Below are positions 8,998-19,624 of a DNA stretch of 64,000 nucleotides, in pieces. Position numbers and translations under genes: made by a program. The notes under the pieces are model-generated. The model had not been told where the DNA came from. It searched no databases and saw only the letters and a list, made by a program, of their open reading frames with translations. Every line of letters starts with the position of its first letter. The first letter of the stretch is position 1. Source of the stretch: an uncultured Tenacibaculum sp. (GTDB taxonomy: Bacteria; Bacteroidota; Bacteroidia; Flavobacteriales; Flavobacteriaceae); assembly GCA_947496185.1 (NCBI GenBank), contig CANMCD010000004.1, positions 62,001-126,000 of the forward strand. Reading direction: 5' to 3'.

Positions 8998-11613
8998 ATG
9001 AAATCTCAAGAAATAAGAGCTAAATTTTTAGATTTTTTTAAATCAAAACAACACGATATCGTTCCTTCTGCACCTATGGTGCTTAAAGACGACCCAACCC
9101 TAATGTTCACTAACTCAGGGATGGCGCCCTTTAAAGAGTATTTTTTAGGAAATGCCACACCTAAAAACAATCGTTTAACCGATACACAAAAATGTTTGCG
9201 TGTTTCTGGAAAACATAATGATTTAGAAGAAGTGGGGTATGACACCTATCACCATACCATGTTTGAAATGCTCGGTAATTGGAGTTTTGGAAATTACTTC
9301 AAAAAAGAAGCCATTGCTTGGGCTTGGGAATTACTTACTGAAGTATACAAAATCGATAAGGACATTCTATATGTTACCATTTTTGAGGGGGATGAAAAAG
9401 ACGGTACTAAAATAGATCAAGAAGCGTATGATATCTGGAAGGAGTTTATCGACGAAGATCGAATCTTAAAAGGAAATAAAAAAGATAACTTCTGGGAAAT
9501 GGGGGAACAAGGGCCTTGTGGTCCCTGTTCTGAAATCCATGTAGATATCCGATCTGCTGAGGAAAAAGCTAAAGTTGATGGAAAATCACTAGTCAATGAA
9601 GACCATCCTCAAGTAGTAGAAATATGGAATTTAGTATTCATGCAATACAATAGAAAAGCCAATGGGTCTTTAGAAGATTTACCCTCTAAGCATATTGATA
9701 CAGGTATGGGTTTTGAACGTTTGTGTATGGTACTACAAAACGTTTCATCAAACTATGATACGGATGTTTTCACTCCTTTAATAAGAGAGATAGAAACAAT
9801 TACAGGTGCTCGCTATGAAAATGACGAGCAAACAGATGTTGCTATTCGTGTGATTGCAGATCATGTTCGAGCCGTCGCTTTTGCTATTGCAGATGGACAA
9901 TTACCTAGCAATAACGGAGCTGGTTATGTTATCAGACGTATCTTACGTAGAGCAATTCGATATGGTTTTACTTTTTTAAATCAAAAAAATCCTTTTATTT
10001 ACAAATTAACAGAAACACTTACCTTTCAAATGGGACTTGCTTTTCCTGAATTAAAAAAGCAAGAAACACTTATTCATAACGTAATAAAAGAAGAAGAACA
10101 ATCGTTTTTACGTACACTTGATCAAGGGTTATTACTATTAGATAAAGTTATTGAGACCACAACGGGCAAAGAAATTTCAGGAAAAAAAGCCTTTGAACTC
10201 TATGATACCTACGGGTTTCCTTTAGACTTAACGCAATTAATAGCAAGAGAAAAAGGCTACACCGTAAATGAAACTGGATTTAAGGAAGGTATGAAGGCAC
10301 AAAAAGAAAGGTCTCGTGCCGCTTCTTCTAGCGAAACGGGTGACTGGATTACCATAAAAGAAGACGATACTGAAGAATTTATTGGATATGATACCTTAGA
10401 AGCCAATGTTAAACTTACACGTTATAGAAAAGTAAGTACTAAAAAAGATGGAGATCAATTCCAATTAGTATTTAATCTTACACCGTTCTACCCTGAAGGA
10501 GGTGGGCAGGTAGGTGACAAAGGAGCTTTGGAAGCTCCGAACGGAGATCTTATTTATATTACAGATACCAAAAAAGAGAACAACGTTATCATTCACTTTA
10601 CTAAAAACCTTCCAAAAGACTTGCATGAAACGTTCAAAGCAGTCGTTAATCCTGAATATAGAAGACTTTCGGCTAGCAACCATACAGCCACACATTTATT
10701 ACACCAAGCCTTGCGTGCTATTCTTGGAGATCATGTAGAACAAAAAGGCTCACTAGTCAGTCCTAAGCATTTGCGTTTCGATTTCTCTCATTTTTCTAAA
10801 GTAGATAAACAGCAATTGGAAGAAATTGAAGCTTTTGTAAATGCACGTATACGTGAGAACCTTCCTTTGGAGGAAAAAAGAAATATTCCAATGGAAAAAG
10901 CCATTAGTGATGGGGCTATTGCCTTGTTTGGAGAAAAATACGGAGACAGTGTCCGTTCTATACGTTTTGGGCAATCAATAGAACTTTGTGGTGGAACACA
11001 CGTACCTCAAACAGGCGACATTTGGTATTTCAAAATAAAGTCTGAAGGAGCTGTTGCTGCAGGTATACGTCGTATTGAAGCAATCACAAATATTGCTGTT
11101 GGTGAATATTTTGAAGATATAGAACGTAATTACCAATCGGTAAAACAGCTTTTGAAAAACCCTAAAGACCTTGTAAAATCAGTAGGTTCTTTGCAGGATG
11201 AAAATACAAGCTTAAAAAAACAGGTTGAGCAATTACTTAAAGAAAAAGCAACACAGGTAAAAAGTGATCTCAAAAACAAACTTAAAGAAGTTAACGGAGT
11301 ACACTTTTTAGCAACAAAAGTTGATTTGGACCCTAACAGTATAAAAACATTGGCCTTCGAATTAGGCGGTGAAATAAGCAATCTTTTCTTGCTTTTTGCT
11401 GCGGCTCCTTCTAACGAAAAAGCCATATTAACTTGCTATATTTCTAAAGATCTAGCAAAAGAACGTGGTTATGATGCGGGCAAGGTCGTTAGAGAATTAG
11501 GAAAACATATTCAAGGCGGCGGCGGCGGTCAAAACTTTTTCGCTACTGCTGGTGGTAAAAAACCTGAAGGCATTTCAAAAGCATTAGAAGAAGCCGTAAC
11601 GTATATTGAATAA
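8998..11613 (+). CDS. alaS: Alanine--tRNA ligase
   Basis: The protein is 871 residues from ATG 8998 ([14 protein letters not shown]), the usual AlaRS start; the in-frame TTG at 8941 is an upstream extension without conservation. The class II catalytic core is N-terminal ([23 protein letters not shown]-type tract seen as [10 protein letters not shown]). The editing domain has [11 protein letters not shown] and [11 protein letters not shown] with its metal ligands. The C-Ala domain ends with a Gly-rich [17 protein letters not shown]. It charges tRNA-Ala and clears mischarged Ser and Gly. Length is normal. A strong terminator follows. Confidence 0.98.
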   Translation: MKSQEIRAKFLDFFKSKQHDIVPSAPMVLKDDPTLMFTNSGMAPFKEYFLGNATPKNNRLTDTQKCLRVSGKHNDLEEVGYDTYHHTMFEMLGNWSFGNYFKKEAIAWAWELLTEVYKIDKDILYVTIFEGDEKDGTKIDQEAYDIWKEFIDEDRILKGNKKDNFWEMGEQGPCGPCSEIHVDIRSAEEKAKVDGKSLVNEDHPQVVEIWNLVFMQYNRKANGSLEDLPSKHIDTGMGFERLCMVLQNVSSNYDTDVFTPLIREIETITGARYENDEQTDVAIRVIADHVRAVAFAIADGQLPSNNGAGYVIRRILRRAIRYGFTFLNQKNPFIYKLTETLTFQMGLAFPELKKQETLIHNVIKEEEQSFLRTLDQGLLLLDKVIETTTGKEISGKKAFELYDTYGFPLDLTQLIAREKGYTVNETGFKEGMKAQKERSRAASSSETGDWITIKEDDTEEFIGYDTLEANVKLTRYRKVSTKKDGDQFQLVFNLTPFYPEGGGQVGDKGALEAPNGDLIYITDTKKENNVIIHFTKNLPKDLHETFKAVVNPEYRRLSASNHTATHLLHQALRAILGDHVEQKGSLVSPKHLRFDFSHFSKVDKQQLEEIEAFVNARIRENLPLEEKRNIPMEKAISDGAIALFGEKYGDSVRSIRFGQSIELCGGTHVPQTGDIWYFKIKSEGAVAAGIRRIEAITNIAVGEYFEDIERNYQSVKQLLKNPKDLVKSVGSLQDENTSLKKQVEQLLKEKATQVKSDLKNKLKEVNGVHFLATKVDLDPNSIKTLAFELGGEISNLFLLFAAAPSNEKAILTCYISKDLAKERGYDAGKVVRELGKHIQGGGGGQNFFATAGGKKPEGISKALEEAVTYIE

Positions 11614-11630
11614 TAACAATTTAGATACAC

Positions 11631-11670
11631 TAAAAAGGTTCAGAGATTGATTTCTCTGAACCTTTTTTAT
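11631..11670 (+). terminator. Intrinsic terminator after alaS
   Basis: AAAAAGGTTCAGAGA pairs with TCTCTGAACCTTTTTT around a short TTGATT loop. It is a long, nearly perfect stem with a T-run. Confidence 0.92.
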
Positions 11671-11704
11671 CTTTACCATATCGATCTTTAAATATCGTAA
11701 CAAC

Positions 11705-12652
11705 ATGAATTTACAAACAAAAATACCCTTACAATTCCAAGTTTCTTCCATCGATTACAACGCAAAAATCGTATTGTTAGGCTCATGTTTTTCTGAAAAT
11801 ATCGATCGAAAATTAGCCTATTATAAATTTCAACGATTTTCCAATCCATTCGGAATTTTATTCCATCCTTTAGCCATTGAAAACCTTGTTAAGCGAAGTA
11901 TAAACAAAGAATACTATTCTGAAGAAACTTTGTTTTTCCATGAAGAGCGATGGCATTGTTTTGACACACACTCTTCTTTAAGTCATCTCAACAAAACACC
12001 CTTATTAACTCATATAAATAGCGTTTTGGACGAAACCTATTCACAACTACAAAATGCTTCTTTTATCATTATTACATTGGGTACCTCTTGGGTATATAAA
12101 TACCTTAACAGCAACCATACCGTTGCTAATTGTCATAAAGTCCCTCAAAAAAAATTTGAGAAACGAATTTTATCGGTTACCGATATTACTGACAGTTTAC
12201 AACGTATAATTACTAACATTAAAAAAATAAATCAAACAGCACATATCCTGTTTACCCTTTCTCCTATCCGTCATATCAAGGACGGTTTTATTGAAAATCA
12301 ACAAAGTAAAGCACATTTACTTACAGCTATTCATCAAGTAATACCTACCAATACAAATACCTTTTACTTTCCTTCATATGAAATCATGATGGACGAATTA
12401 CGAGATTATCGTTTTTATAAAGAAGATATGATTCATCCTAATAATTTAGCGATTGACTATATTTGGGAAAAATTCAAACACGTTTGGATTTCAGATTCAG
12501 TTTTACCAATTATGAAGGAAGTTAATGCCATTCAAAAAGGACTAGAACATAAACCTTTTAACCCAAACTCAAATCAGCATCAACTTTTTCTAAGAAAACT
12601 AAGGGAAAAAAAAGAAAAATTGTCAAAAAAATTCCCCTTTATGGAGTTTTAA
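11705..12652 (+). CDS. GSCFA domain protein
   Basis: This 315-residue protein carries the defining tract LLGSCFSENI near residue 27 (the GSCFA motif) and the typical NPFGILFHP shortly after. Later blocks include IITLGTSWVYK and MIHPNNLAIDYIWEKF, which fit the SGNH-hydrolase-like fold proposed for this family (catalytic Ser in GSCF, DxxH-like MIHPN near the end). The substrate is unknown. There is no signal peptide, so it is probably cytoplasmic. It starts 35 bases after the alaS terminator. Confidence 0.92.
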   Translation: MNLQTKIPLQFQVSSIDYNAKIVLLGSCFSENIDRKLAYYKFQRFSNPFGILFHPLAIENLVKRSINKEYYSEETLFFHEERWHCFDTHSSLSHLNKTPLLTHINSVLDETYSQLQNASFIIITLGTSWVYKYLNSNHTVANCHKVPQKKFEKRILSVTDITDSLQRIITNIKKINQTAHILFTLSPIRHIKDGFIENQQSKAHLLTAIHQVIPTNTNTFYFPSYEIMMDELRDYRFYKEDMIHPNNLAIDYIWEKFKHVWISDSVLPIMKEVNAIQKGLEHKPFNPNSNQHQLFLRKLREKKEKLSKKFPFMEF

Positions 12653-12772
12653 CTTTTCTTTACGAAAAGAAACAAAAAACCCACACAAAACACTGACTAT
12701 CAGTTATTTTTCATATATTTATGTACAACCAATCTTATTTCTAGTTATATTTAGAATACAACAAATCTATAT

Positions 12773-13969
12773 ATGAGACAAAAAACATCTCTCCTATTAA
12801 CTTTTTTTTCCTTGTTCCTAATTTCTTGTAGTAGCGTAAAATCAACCGAAGAAGCCATCAATAAAGGCAATTATGATAAAGCTATTCATATTGCATTAAA
12901 AGAGCTCACAAAAAACAAGAACAAAACAAAGAATGAGCCCTATATAGTTTTATTACAACAAGGGTTTACAAAGGCAGTAGACAGAGATCTTTCAAGAATT
13001 CATTTTCTAAAAAAAGAGGGTAATAAAGAAAATCTTAAAGAAATTTATAATTTATATACAGGGTTACATAAAAGGCAAGAACACATAAAACCTTTATTAC
13101 CTCTTCGAATTAACTCAAAAGAAAAAAACGCTTCTTTTGATTTTAGAAACTACGATGATGACATTATTAGTGCAAAAAATGATTACTCTCAATTATTATA
13201 TCATAAGGCAACAGCCATGCTAAACTCCAATAACAAGCTTAACTATAGAAATGCCTATGCAGATTTAAAACATTTAAACGATATAAACCCCAATTATAAA
13301 AATGTTACTGAGTTATTAGATAGCACACATCACTTAGGAACAGATTACGTATTTGTTTCTATTAAAAATGGTACAGACCAAGTAATTCCTAAAAGATTAG
13401 AAGAAGATTTACTAAATTTTGACACCTATGGGTTAAACGATTTCTGGACGGTATATCATGGTAAAAAAAGCAAACTAGTTACGTATGATTACAATTTAAA
13501 CCTAACATTTAGAGCAATCAACATCGCTCCTGAACATGTTTATGAAAAGGAATTTGTTAAAGAAAAACAAATTAAAGACGGTTTCAAATACCTACTTGAT
13601 GATAAAGGCAATCAGGTAAAAGACAGCCTCGGAAATAGTATAAAAGTAGATAATTTTATAAAAGCTACTTGCCATTTCCACCAATTTACCCAATCAAAGT
13701 CTGTACAAGTATCAGGGGATGTAAAATTTATCGATAATCATTCCAGTCAATTAATAGAACAATTCCCTTTACAAAGCCAATTTACATTTGAACATATCTA
13801 TGCCAATCATGAAGGAGACAAAAGAGCTTTAGAACAAAAACAACTTAATTTACTTACACTTAGATCCGTTGTATTTCCTTCAAATGAACAAATGATTTAC
13901 GACGTTGGTAAAGATGTTAAAAATCAATTGAAAGACATTATCACAAAGCATAAATTCCGAAGGAATTAA
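12773..13969 (+). CDS. Lipoprotein of unknown function with TPR-like N-terminal half
   Basis: The 398-residue product has a lipoprotein signal (LLLTFFSLFLISC, Cys 19). The first half is helical, with TPR-like spacing (EAINKGNYDKAIHIALKEL near 27-45; later YHKATAMLNSNNKLNYRNAY). The second half is rich in beta strands (TDYVFVSIKNGTDQVIPKRL). I recognise the general type as a Bacteroidota envelope lipoprotein, but no named family. It stands alone between the GSCFA gene and a terminator at 14045. Confidence 0.8.
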   Translation: MRQKTSLLLTFFSLFLISCSSVKSTEEAINKGNYDKAIHIALKELTKNKNKTKNEPYIVLLQQGFTKAVDRDLSRIHFLKKEGNKENLKEIYNLYTGLHKRQEHIKPLLPLRINSKEKNASFDFRNYDDDIISAKNDYSQLLYHKATAMLNSNNKLNYRNAYADLKHLNDINPNYKNVTELLDSTHHLGTDYVFVSIKNGTDQVIPKRLEEDLLNFDTYGLNDFWTVYHGKKSKLVTYDYNLNLTFRAINIAPEHVYEKEFVKEKQIKDGFKYLLDDKGNQVKDSLGNSIKVDNFIKATCHFHQFTQSKSVQVSGDVKFIDNHSSQLIEQFPLQSQFTFEHIYANHEGDKRALEQKQLNLLTLRSVVFPSNEQMIYDVGKDVKNQLKDIITKHKFRRN

Positions 13970-14449
13970 TAATATAGAGACGCTCTATTACCCCCAAAAG
14001 CAAACTCACATAAATACTACACAAATTACTAACTAACACAAATTGTAAGCTTCATGACTTTAGATTATCGTTATGAAGCTTTTTTATTCCGACAACAGCC
14101 TACAAAAAAACCTACAACACACAATTACAAGCACATAACATTATTTTTTAACAAAAAAAAGACTATTCACCCACTTTTTATAGCAATTAAAATCATTTTA
14201 TTGTAGTAGCACTTCTTTTTTAAAACAAACATATTCAAGCATTTATACTTTTGTCGAAATAATAATTTTTAAACAATTATACCAATAGTAATCAGAAACT
14301 ACTGTAACACACTAATGCTTCTTTACAAGTAAAAAACCAATATATAACCTTTATTTACAATTTTTTACAATCTAAAATAAAAAACAAGAACATTTTATTG
14401 CAGCCATTTCTAAAAATTACAAAAGGTATTCATTTAAACCCGATTTAAA
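13970..14449. other. 480-base gap: terminator and leader of the protease cluster
   Basis: It contains the terminator at 14045-14087 and then A/T-rich DNA with a TACTTTTG -7-like box at 14246-14253. No convincing ORF was seen on either strand. Confidence 0.6.
14045..14087 (+). terminator. Intrinsic terminator after lipoprotein gene
   Basis: AAGCTTCAT pairs with ATGAAGCTT across a 17-base loop, followed by TTTTTATT. Confidence 0.8.
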
Positions 14450-16141
14450 ATGAAAAAAACCACCCTTTTTATTACATCCTTATTGTTTGCTATGACATCC
14501 TTTGCACAGCAAACAAGAACCTGTTCAACCATGGAGCATCTTGAATATCAAACTTCTCAAGATCCGAGTATAAAGAAAAGAATGCAAGAAATTGAACTAC
14601 ATACACAAAGAAGGATCAAAAGAATGAGAAACTCCACTCAAAATAATACTAATTCAATTCTAAAAATCCCTGTAGTTGTAGATGTCTTATACACTAATGC
14701 AAAAAACAATATAAGCAACGCTCAAATCCACTCTCAAATCAAAGTATTAAACGAAGACTTTAGAAGAACCAATGCTAATAAAAACAATAGGTGGTCACAA
14801 GCAGCTGACACTAGAATTGAATTTCACCTAGCAAAATTTGATCCAAATGGAAATCCTACCACAGCGATTACACGAAAAAAAGTAAACTCTGAAGACTGGA
14901 GGCCAAAATACAAATCAAAAAACGCAATGAAAATCTCTTATTTAGGAGACACAAACCCCTGGAATACAAAAAAATAGTTAAATATGTGGGTGGTACCAAA
15001 GATGACCACAGTTAAAGGAGAGAACTTAGGTTTTGGACAGTTCCCTGGTGGCAGTCCCAACACTGATGGTGTTGTTATGGGCGCACAATATTTTGGAAGT
15101 TCAGACAAAGGTACAGGTTTCTATCTCAGCGCTCCTTACGACAAAGGAAGAACTACAACACATGAAGTAGGACACTACTTAAATTTACGCCACATTTGGG
15201 GTGATGGCCCTTGTGGTTTTGATGATTTAGTAGCTGACACACCAGCATCGAATGGTCCTAGCGGTGGTTGTTCGACACAAAAAACTTCATGTAATTCTAA
15301 AGATATGGTTGAAAATTACATGGATTATTCTGATGATGCTTGTATGAGCTTGTTCACTCGTGGGCAAAAAGAAAGAATGAGGGCTGTATTAGAAAACGGC
15401 GGCCCAAGAAGTGGTTTAGCTTATACCGCTCCTAAAGAAATTACTTACTGCTCTTCAAAGGGAAATATTTCTACTTCCGAATGGATTGATCATGTAGCCT
15501 TAGGAGGTATGAGTAACAAAACTGGAAGCGATGGAGGCTACAAAAACTTTAGCAAAAAAACAGCTACGTTAGCACAAAAGAGTTCAAATGTAATGACCAT
15601 AAGCGCTGGATTCAAAAAAACGGTATATAAAGAGTATTGGAATGTTTGGATTGACTTTAATCAAAATGGAACTTTTGATAACTCAGAAAAAGTGATTTCT
15701 GGTCCATCAACCAGTAATAAGGATTTATGGGCTACTGTCAAAGTACCTTCAAACGCAAAACTCGGAAAAACAAGAATGCGTGTATCCATGAAATACAATG
15801 AAAGTCAAAATGCTTGTGAAATATTCTCTTTTGGGGAAGTAGAAGACTATACCGTCAATATTATTTCTAATACTGCTCGTAATAAGTATTATCAAAATAG
15901 AAGTAAAGAACCTACAAATATTACATTATACCCCAACCCTGCAACAGATTATATTCAAGTTGATCTAACTTCAATATCAGACAAAGCAACATATCAAATA
16001 ACAACCATGCAAGGTCTTTGCCTTAAAACACACGAATTATCATCTTCTAAAATCGACATTTCAAACTTAAGATCAGGCACATACATCATAACTATAAATA
16101 ATGGTAAACAGCTTTATCAAAAGAAGTTTGTCAAGGAATAA
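14450..16141 (+). pseudogene. Secreted M43-type metalloprotease with T9SS tail, interrupted by an in-frame amber codon
   Basis: Two open frames (14450-14977 and 14984-16141) lie in the same reading frame and are separated by one TAG at 14975-14977. Aligned with the intact neighbour starting at 16415, NTKK-stop-LNMW matches DTSKYLNMW, and the stop falls exactly at residue 176 (Tyr in the paralogue). The upstream part has the signal peptide (TTLFITSLLFAMTSFA) and pro-region. The downstream part has the zinc motif HEVGHYLNLRH, the YMDYSDDACM Met-turn region, a GEVED domain and a T9SS sorting tail (LYPNPATDYIQV). An ATG lies 6 bases after the stop, but a restart product would lack a signal peptide and could not be exported normally. 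The rest shows no decay, so the mutation is recent, is a sequencing error, or is read through. Confidence 0.85.
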
Positions 16142-16175
16142 TTCGTAAAAAGAACCTTTTTCCGTTCCTATACTA

Positions 16176-16223
16176 GATCTCTGATAAAACAAATAGCTTT
16201 ATCAGAGATTTTAGTTTTTTTAA
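16176..16223 (+). terminator. Intrinsic terminator between tandem protease paralogues
   Basis: ATCTCTGATAAA pairs perfectly with TTTATCAGAGAT over a 9-base loop, then TTTTAGTTTTTTT. Confidence 0.9.
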
Positions 16224-16414
16224 TACTTTTTACGTAAGTGAAAAACTAACCTGACTATTTTCTTTTTTATTAAACCACCTTAACGAAGTAAACCTACCAC
16301 CCACCCCTTATTTTCATTCAAACCAGCTTCATTTAACATTTATTAACAACAACATCGTACTATTTTTGAACAAACAACATTTTATTAACCCAATAAATAA
16401 ACTCTTTTTAAAAA

Positions 16415-18112
16415 ATGAAGAAAATTACCCCCCTATTAATGAGTTTACTTTTTACAATGGCTTCTTTTTCACAACAAGGCAGGACTTGTGAGACCATGGA
16501 ACACCTTGAAGATCAAAAATCTCAAGACCCTGACATAGAAGACAGAATACAAGAAATAGAACGATTTACTCAACGTAAACTTAAAAGATCAAGAAACATC
16601 CAACAAAAAGCAGCGACACCTATTTTAAAAATACCTGTAGTTGTTCATGTTTTATTCACCAATAAAACAAACAACATCAGTATCGAACAAATTAATTCGC
16701 AAATTGCCGTCTTAAATAAAGATTTTAGAAGAAAAAACACCGACAAAACAAGTAAATGGAGTCAAGCAACGGACAGCAAAATTGAGTTTTTTATTACTAA
16801 TGTTGACCCCGATGGCAATCCAACTAGTGGTATCACTAGAAAACAAGTAAGCGCAGGAGACTGGGGTACTAAATACATGCCTAGAAACTCCATGAAAAGC
16901 ACCTCTTCTGGAGGTATTGATCCTTGGGACACTTCAAAATATTTAAACATGTGGATTGTTCCAAAAATGACTTCAAAAAGAGGTGGTAGTACATTAGGTT
17001 TTGCTCAGTTTCCTGGAGGCAAAGTATCTACTGACGGTATTGTTATGATTCATGATGCATTCGGTACAATAGGCACCGCTCGAGCTCCTTTCAACCTAGG
17101 AAGAACCACAACACATGAGATTGGACATTACTTAAATTTACGTCATATTTGGGGTGATGGCCCTTGTGGAAAAGATGATTTTGTTTCTGACACTCCAGAA
17201 TCTGATGCTCCGAATTTTGGTTGTAAAAGCGATAAATCTTCTTGTGGCTCGAAAGATATGGTAGAAAACTTTATGGACTATTCTGATGACGCTTGTATGA
17301 ACTTATTTACGCAGGGACAAAAAGAAAGAATGAGAGCTGTCTTAGAAAATGGTGGAGCTAGAAGTAGTCTAGTTTCTTCCGTTTCTGACACAAATCATGA
17401 AGTTACTTACTGTTCTTCAAAAGGAAAACGTGCTACTTATGAATGGATTGACAATGTAACCTTAGGCGGCATGAGTAACGAAACTGGAGACAATGGAGGT
17501 TATAAATACTTTACCACGAAAACAGCCACACTAACACAAGGAAGCACCAATAAAATGATCATAAGTGCTGGATTCAAAGAAGAGATTTATAAAGAATATT
17601 GGGCAGTCTGGATTGACTTTAATCAAAACGGGACTTTTGAAAACTCAGAAAAAGTAGTTTCAGGCTCATCAACCAGTAACAAAAACTTATCGGCTACTGT
17701 CAAAGTACCTTCTGAAGCTAAACTCGGCACAACAAGAATGCGTGTATCTATGAAGTATAATGAAAGTCAAGATGCTTGTGAAAATTTTGATGATGGTGAA
17801 GTTGAAGACTATAAGGTTAGTATTATCAGTAATACATCGGATCCTAACACTACAAAAGAATACAACCTTAATAGTGAAGAAAATATAAAAATCACACTCA
17901 TTCCAAACCCTGCGAAAGATTATATTCAAGTCAACTATACCACTGATGCTAAGAACATAAACTACGAAATCATAAATTGTGTAGGAAGCATCGTTAAAAG
18001 CGGAATACTTACTTCAGCTAGTTTAGACATTTCAGATTTAGAAAATGGCGTATATATTTTGAAAGTAAATGACGGCAAGCATCTAGCTACCAAGAAACTT
18101 TTAAAAAAATAA
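16415..18112 (+). CDS. Secreted M43-type (pappalysin/cytophagalysin-like) metalloprotease with GEVED domain and T9SS tail
   Basis: This is the intact 565-residue member of the cluster. A signal peptide (1-20, ending ASFSQ) is followed by a pro-region, then the M43 catalytic domain with HEIGHYLNLRH at 234-244 (His 234, Glu 235, His 238, His 244), a Cys pair in CGKDDF/FGCKSDKSSCGS, and a Met-turn region NFMDYSDDACM. A GEVED domain follows (WAVWIDFNQNGTFENSEKVV to DDGEVEDYKV, about 350-470), and the T9SS type A tail is at about 490-565 (LIPNPAKDYIQVNY, LENGVYILKV, TKKLLKK). It is expected to be exported through the Sec and type IX systems and to degrade extracellular protein. A TATTTTTG -7-like box is at 16361-16368. 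It is flanked by terminators, so it is transcribed alone. Confidence 0.93.
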   Translation: MKKITPLLMSLLFTMASFSQQGRTCETMEHLEDQKSQDPDIEDRIQEIERFTQRKLKRSRNIQQKAATPILKIPVVVHVLFTNKTNNISIEQINSQIAVLNKDFRRKNTDKTSKWSQATDSKIEFFITNVDPDGNPTSGITRKQVSAGDWGTKYMPRNSMKSTSSGGIDPWDTSKYLNMWIVPKMTSKRGGSTLGFAQFPGGKVSTDGIVMIHDAFGTIGTARAPFNLGRTTTHEIGHYLNLRHIWGDGPCGKDDFVSDTPESDAPNFGCKSDKSSCGSKDMVENFMDYSDDACMNLFTQGQKERMRAVLENGGARSSLVSSVSDTNHEVTYCSSKGKRATYEWIDNVTLGGMSNETGDNGGYKYFTTKTATLTQGSTNKMIISAGFKEEIYKEYWAVWIDFNQNGTFENSEKVVSGSSTSNKNLSATVKVPSEAKLGTTRMRVSMKYNESQDACENFDDGEVEDYKVSIISNTSDPNTTKEYNLNSEENIKITLIPNPAKDYIQVNYTTDAKNINYEIINCVGSIVKSGILTSASLDISDLENGVYILKVNDGKHLATKKLLKK

Positions 18113-18149
18113 CATGAGTTTTAATTTAAAATCACTATAAGTTATATCG

Positions 18150-18184
18150 TAAAGTCCTAGAATAAATCACTAGGGCTTTTTTAT
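18150..18184 (+). terminator. Intrinsic terminator after M43 protease
   Basis: AAAGTCCTAG and CTAGGGCTTT form an imperfect 10-bp stem followed by TTTTTT. Confidence 0.82.
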
Positions 18185-18346
18185 TTCCTTATCCATCCAA
18201 ATTCATTGCTAAAAGGGCAACTTACCCAACAATAACTACCATATTTACCTTCCTCTTGTAAAACTACTTCATTTAAAGCCAATCATTGCCTTAGCAACCT
18301 ATATTTATACGATTAAACACAACCTACGTTAATCAAATAATTACAC

Positions 18347-19216
18347 ATGAAAAAAACTACGCTAAGGCTTATATGCCTATTTTTTATCACTTTTTCTTTT
18401 GCTCAACAAAGAAAGACTTTAAAAAACACTCAAATTCAAATATCAAGAAACACCAAAACAAAAGCCACCTATTGTATCCCAATAGGAAATGACTCTACTA
18501 ATGAATGGATTGAGTATGTAGAATTTGGTGGAATAAGACACCACAGTGGAAACAATAATGGTTATAAATTCTTTAAAAACAAAACTACCACACTAACGAA
18601 AGAAAATAAAAACCTAATAACTATAAAGTTTAGGTTTGAAAGTGGAGATTCGGAAAAATTATGGCAAGTATGGGTAGATTTAAATCAAAATGGTGTTTTT
18701 GATAAATCAGAAGAAATAGTCGAAAAATATACTTTTGAGCAAAACCATGCTACAAATGAGAAGCTTTTAACCTTTAAGCTAGACCTATCAAATGCTAAAT
18801 CAGGAATTACGAGAATGCGAATAGCCGTAAGAAACATACCTCTTTTTGACGGTATTCTATCTGCTTGTAGTGAATTTCATTACGGAGAAGTGGAAGATTA
18901 CTTAATAAATATCAAGTCGAATATTTCAAACAATCGACAAACTAGTTCCGTTAAGAAAGTTAAAAATTTAGACAATAAAAATGACGTAGTAGTTTTTAAA
19001 ACCTATCCAAATCCCACAGCAAATTACCTCTATATTTCGCTTCCTTCAAAAGCAAAGAACACTTCATATGAAATCATAAACTGTATCGGTAGTGTTGTTA
19101 AAAGTGAAACTAAAATCCCTTCTAAAATAAGTGTTTCAAATCTAAAATCAGGAATCTACTTTTTAAAAATAAATGATGGTCAAAAAATACGAGCCTCTCG
19201 ATTTGTAAAGAAATAA
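18347..19216 (+). CDS. Secreted GEVED-domain protein with T9SS tail, protease domain absent
   Basis: This 289-residue protein has the same plan as the two upstream paralogues minus the catalytic domain. It has a signal peptide (LRLICLFFITFSFAQQ), a short basic linker, a GEVED domain from TYCIPIGNDSTNEWIEYVEF to FHYGEVEDYLINI, and a T9SS tail (KTYPNPTANYLYISL, LKSGIYFLKINDGQ, SRFVKK). The tail shares SYEIINCIGSVVKS with the 16415 protein, so they are clearly related. With no HExxH it cannot be a protease. It may bind a ligand or surface component, or be a remnant kept after domain loss. Confidence 0.9.
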   Translation: MKKTTLRLICLFFITFSFAQQRKTLKNTQIQISRNTKTKATYCIPIGNDSTNEWIEYVEFGGIRHHSGNNNGYKFFKNKTTTLTKENKNLITIKFRFESGDSEKLWQVWVDLNQNGVFDKSEEIVEKYTFEQNHATNEKLLTFKLDLSNAKSGITRMRIAVRNIPLFDGILSACSEFHYGEVEDYLINIKSNISNNRQTSSVKKVKNLDNKNDVVVFKTYPNPTANYLYISLPSKAKNTSYEIINCIGSVVKSETKIPSKISVSNLKSGIYFLKINDGQKIRASRFVKK

Positions 19217-19230
19217 GCTTTACCCTAAGT

Positions 19231-19268
19231 AAAAAGTCCTAAGAGTTGTTACTCTAGGACTTTTTTTA
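19231..19268 (+). terminator. Bidirectional terminator between GEVED gene and rhodanese gene
   Basis: AAAAAGTCCTAAGAGT and ACTCTAGGACTTTTTTT form a long stem with a small loop (one mismatch). With A/T runs on both sides it can serve both convergent genes. Confidence 0.9.
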
Positions 19269-19311
19269 TCTTGTAAATTAGCTAGTAAACTTTTTACTTC
19301 AGAAAGCAGCA

Positions 19312-19623
19312 TTATAAATATTGATCTACATTTCCCCAAGGGCCACCATTAATAATATCGACTCCTTGTTCCGTCAAAAACTCAGTAGCCTGACCGCTTC
19401 TTGCGCCACTTCTACAAACTGCTATTACAGGTTTGTTCCATGATTTTATTTCTTCAACATTGTGAGGAATGGTATCCAATACAATATGTTTCGCTCCTTC
19501 TGAGTGTCCTTCATTCCATTCTCCTACTGTTCGTACATCTAATACTACGGCACCTTTATCTAGGTATTCTTTAATTTCGTTGCTCATGTTTTTATTCTTT
19601 TTAAATAAGTTAAGTATGTTCAT
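19312..19623 (-). CDS. Single-domain rhodanese-like protein
   Basis: The 103-residue protein is one rhodanese domain: VVLDVRTVGEWNEGHSEGA near residues 26-44 and the active loop CRSGARS with Cys 70, predicted to carry a persulfide. Its ATG is 1 base after the stop of the hydroxylase gene, so they are co-transcribed; an internal ATG at residue 13 is an alternative start. Substrate and partner are unknown; sulfur transfer or sulfide handling is the general role. Confidence 0.92.
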   Translation of the reverse strand: MNILNLFKKNKNMSNEIKEYLDKGAVVLDVRTVGEWNEGHSEGAKHIVLDTIPHNVEEIKSWNKPVIAVCRSGARSGQATEFLTEQGVDIINGGPWGNVDQYL

Positions 19624-19624
19624 G

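Noticed and set aside
14984-16141. Downstream half of the broken protease as an independent gene
   Set aside because: It is in the same frame as the upstream half, lacks a signal peptide although it has a T9SS tail, and aligns as one protein with the paralogue.
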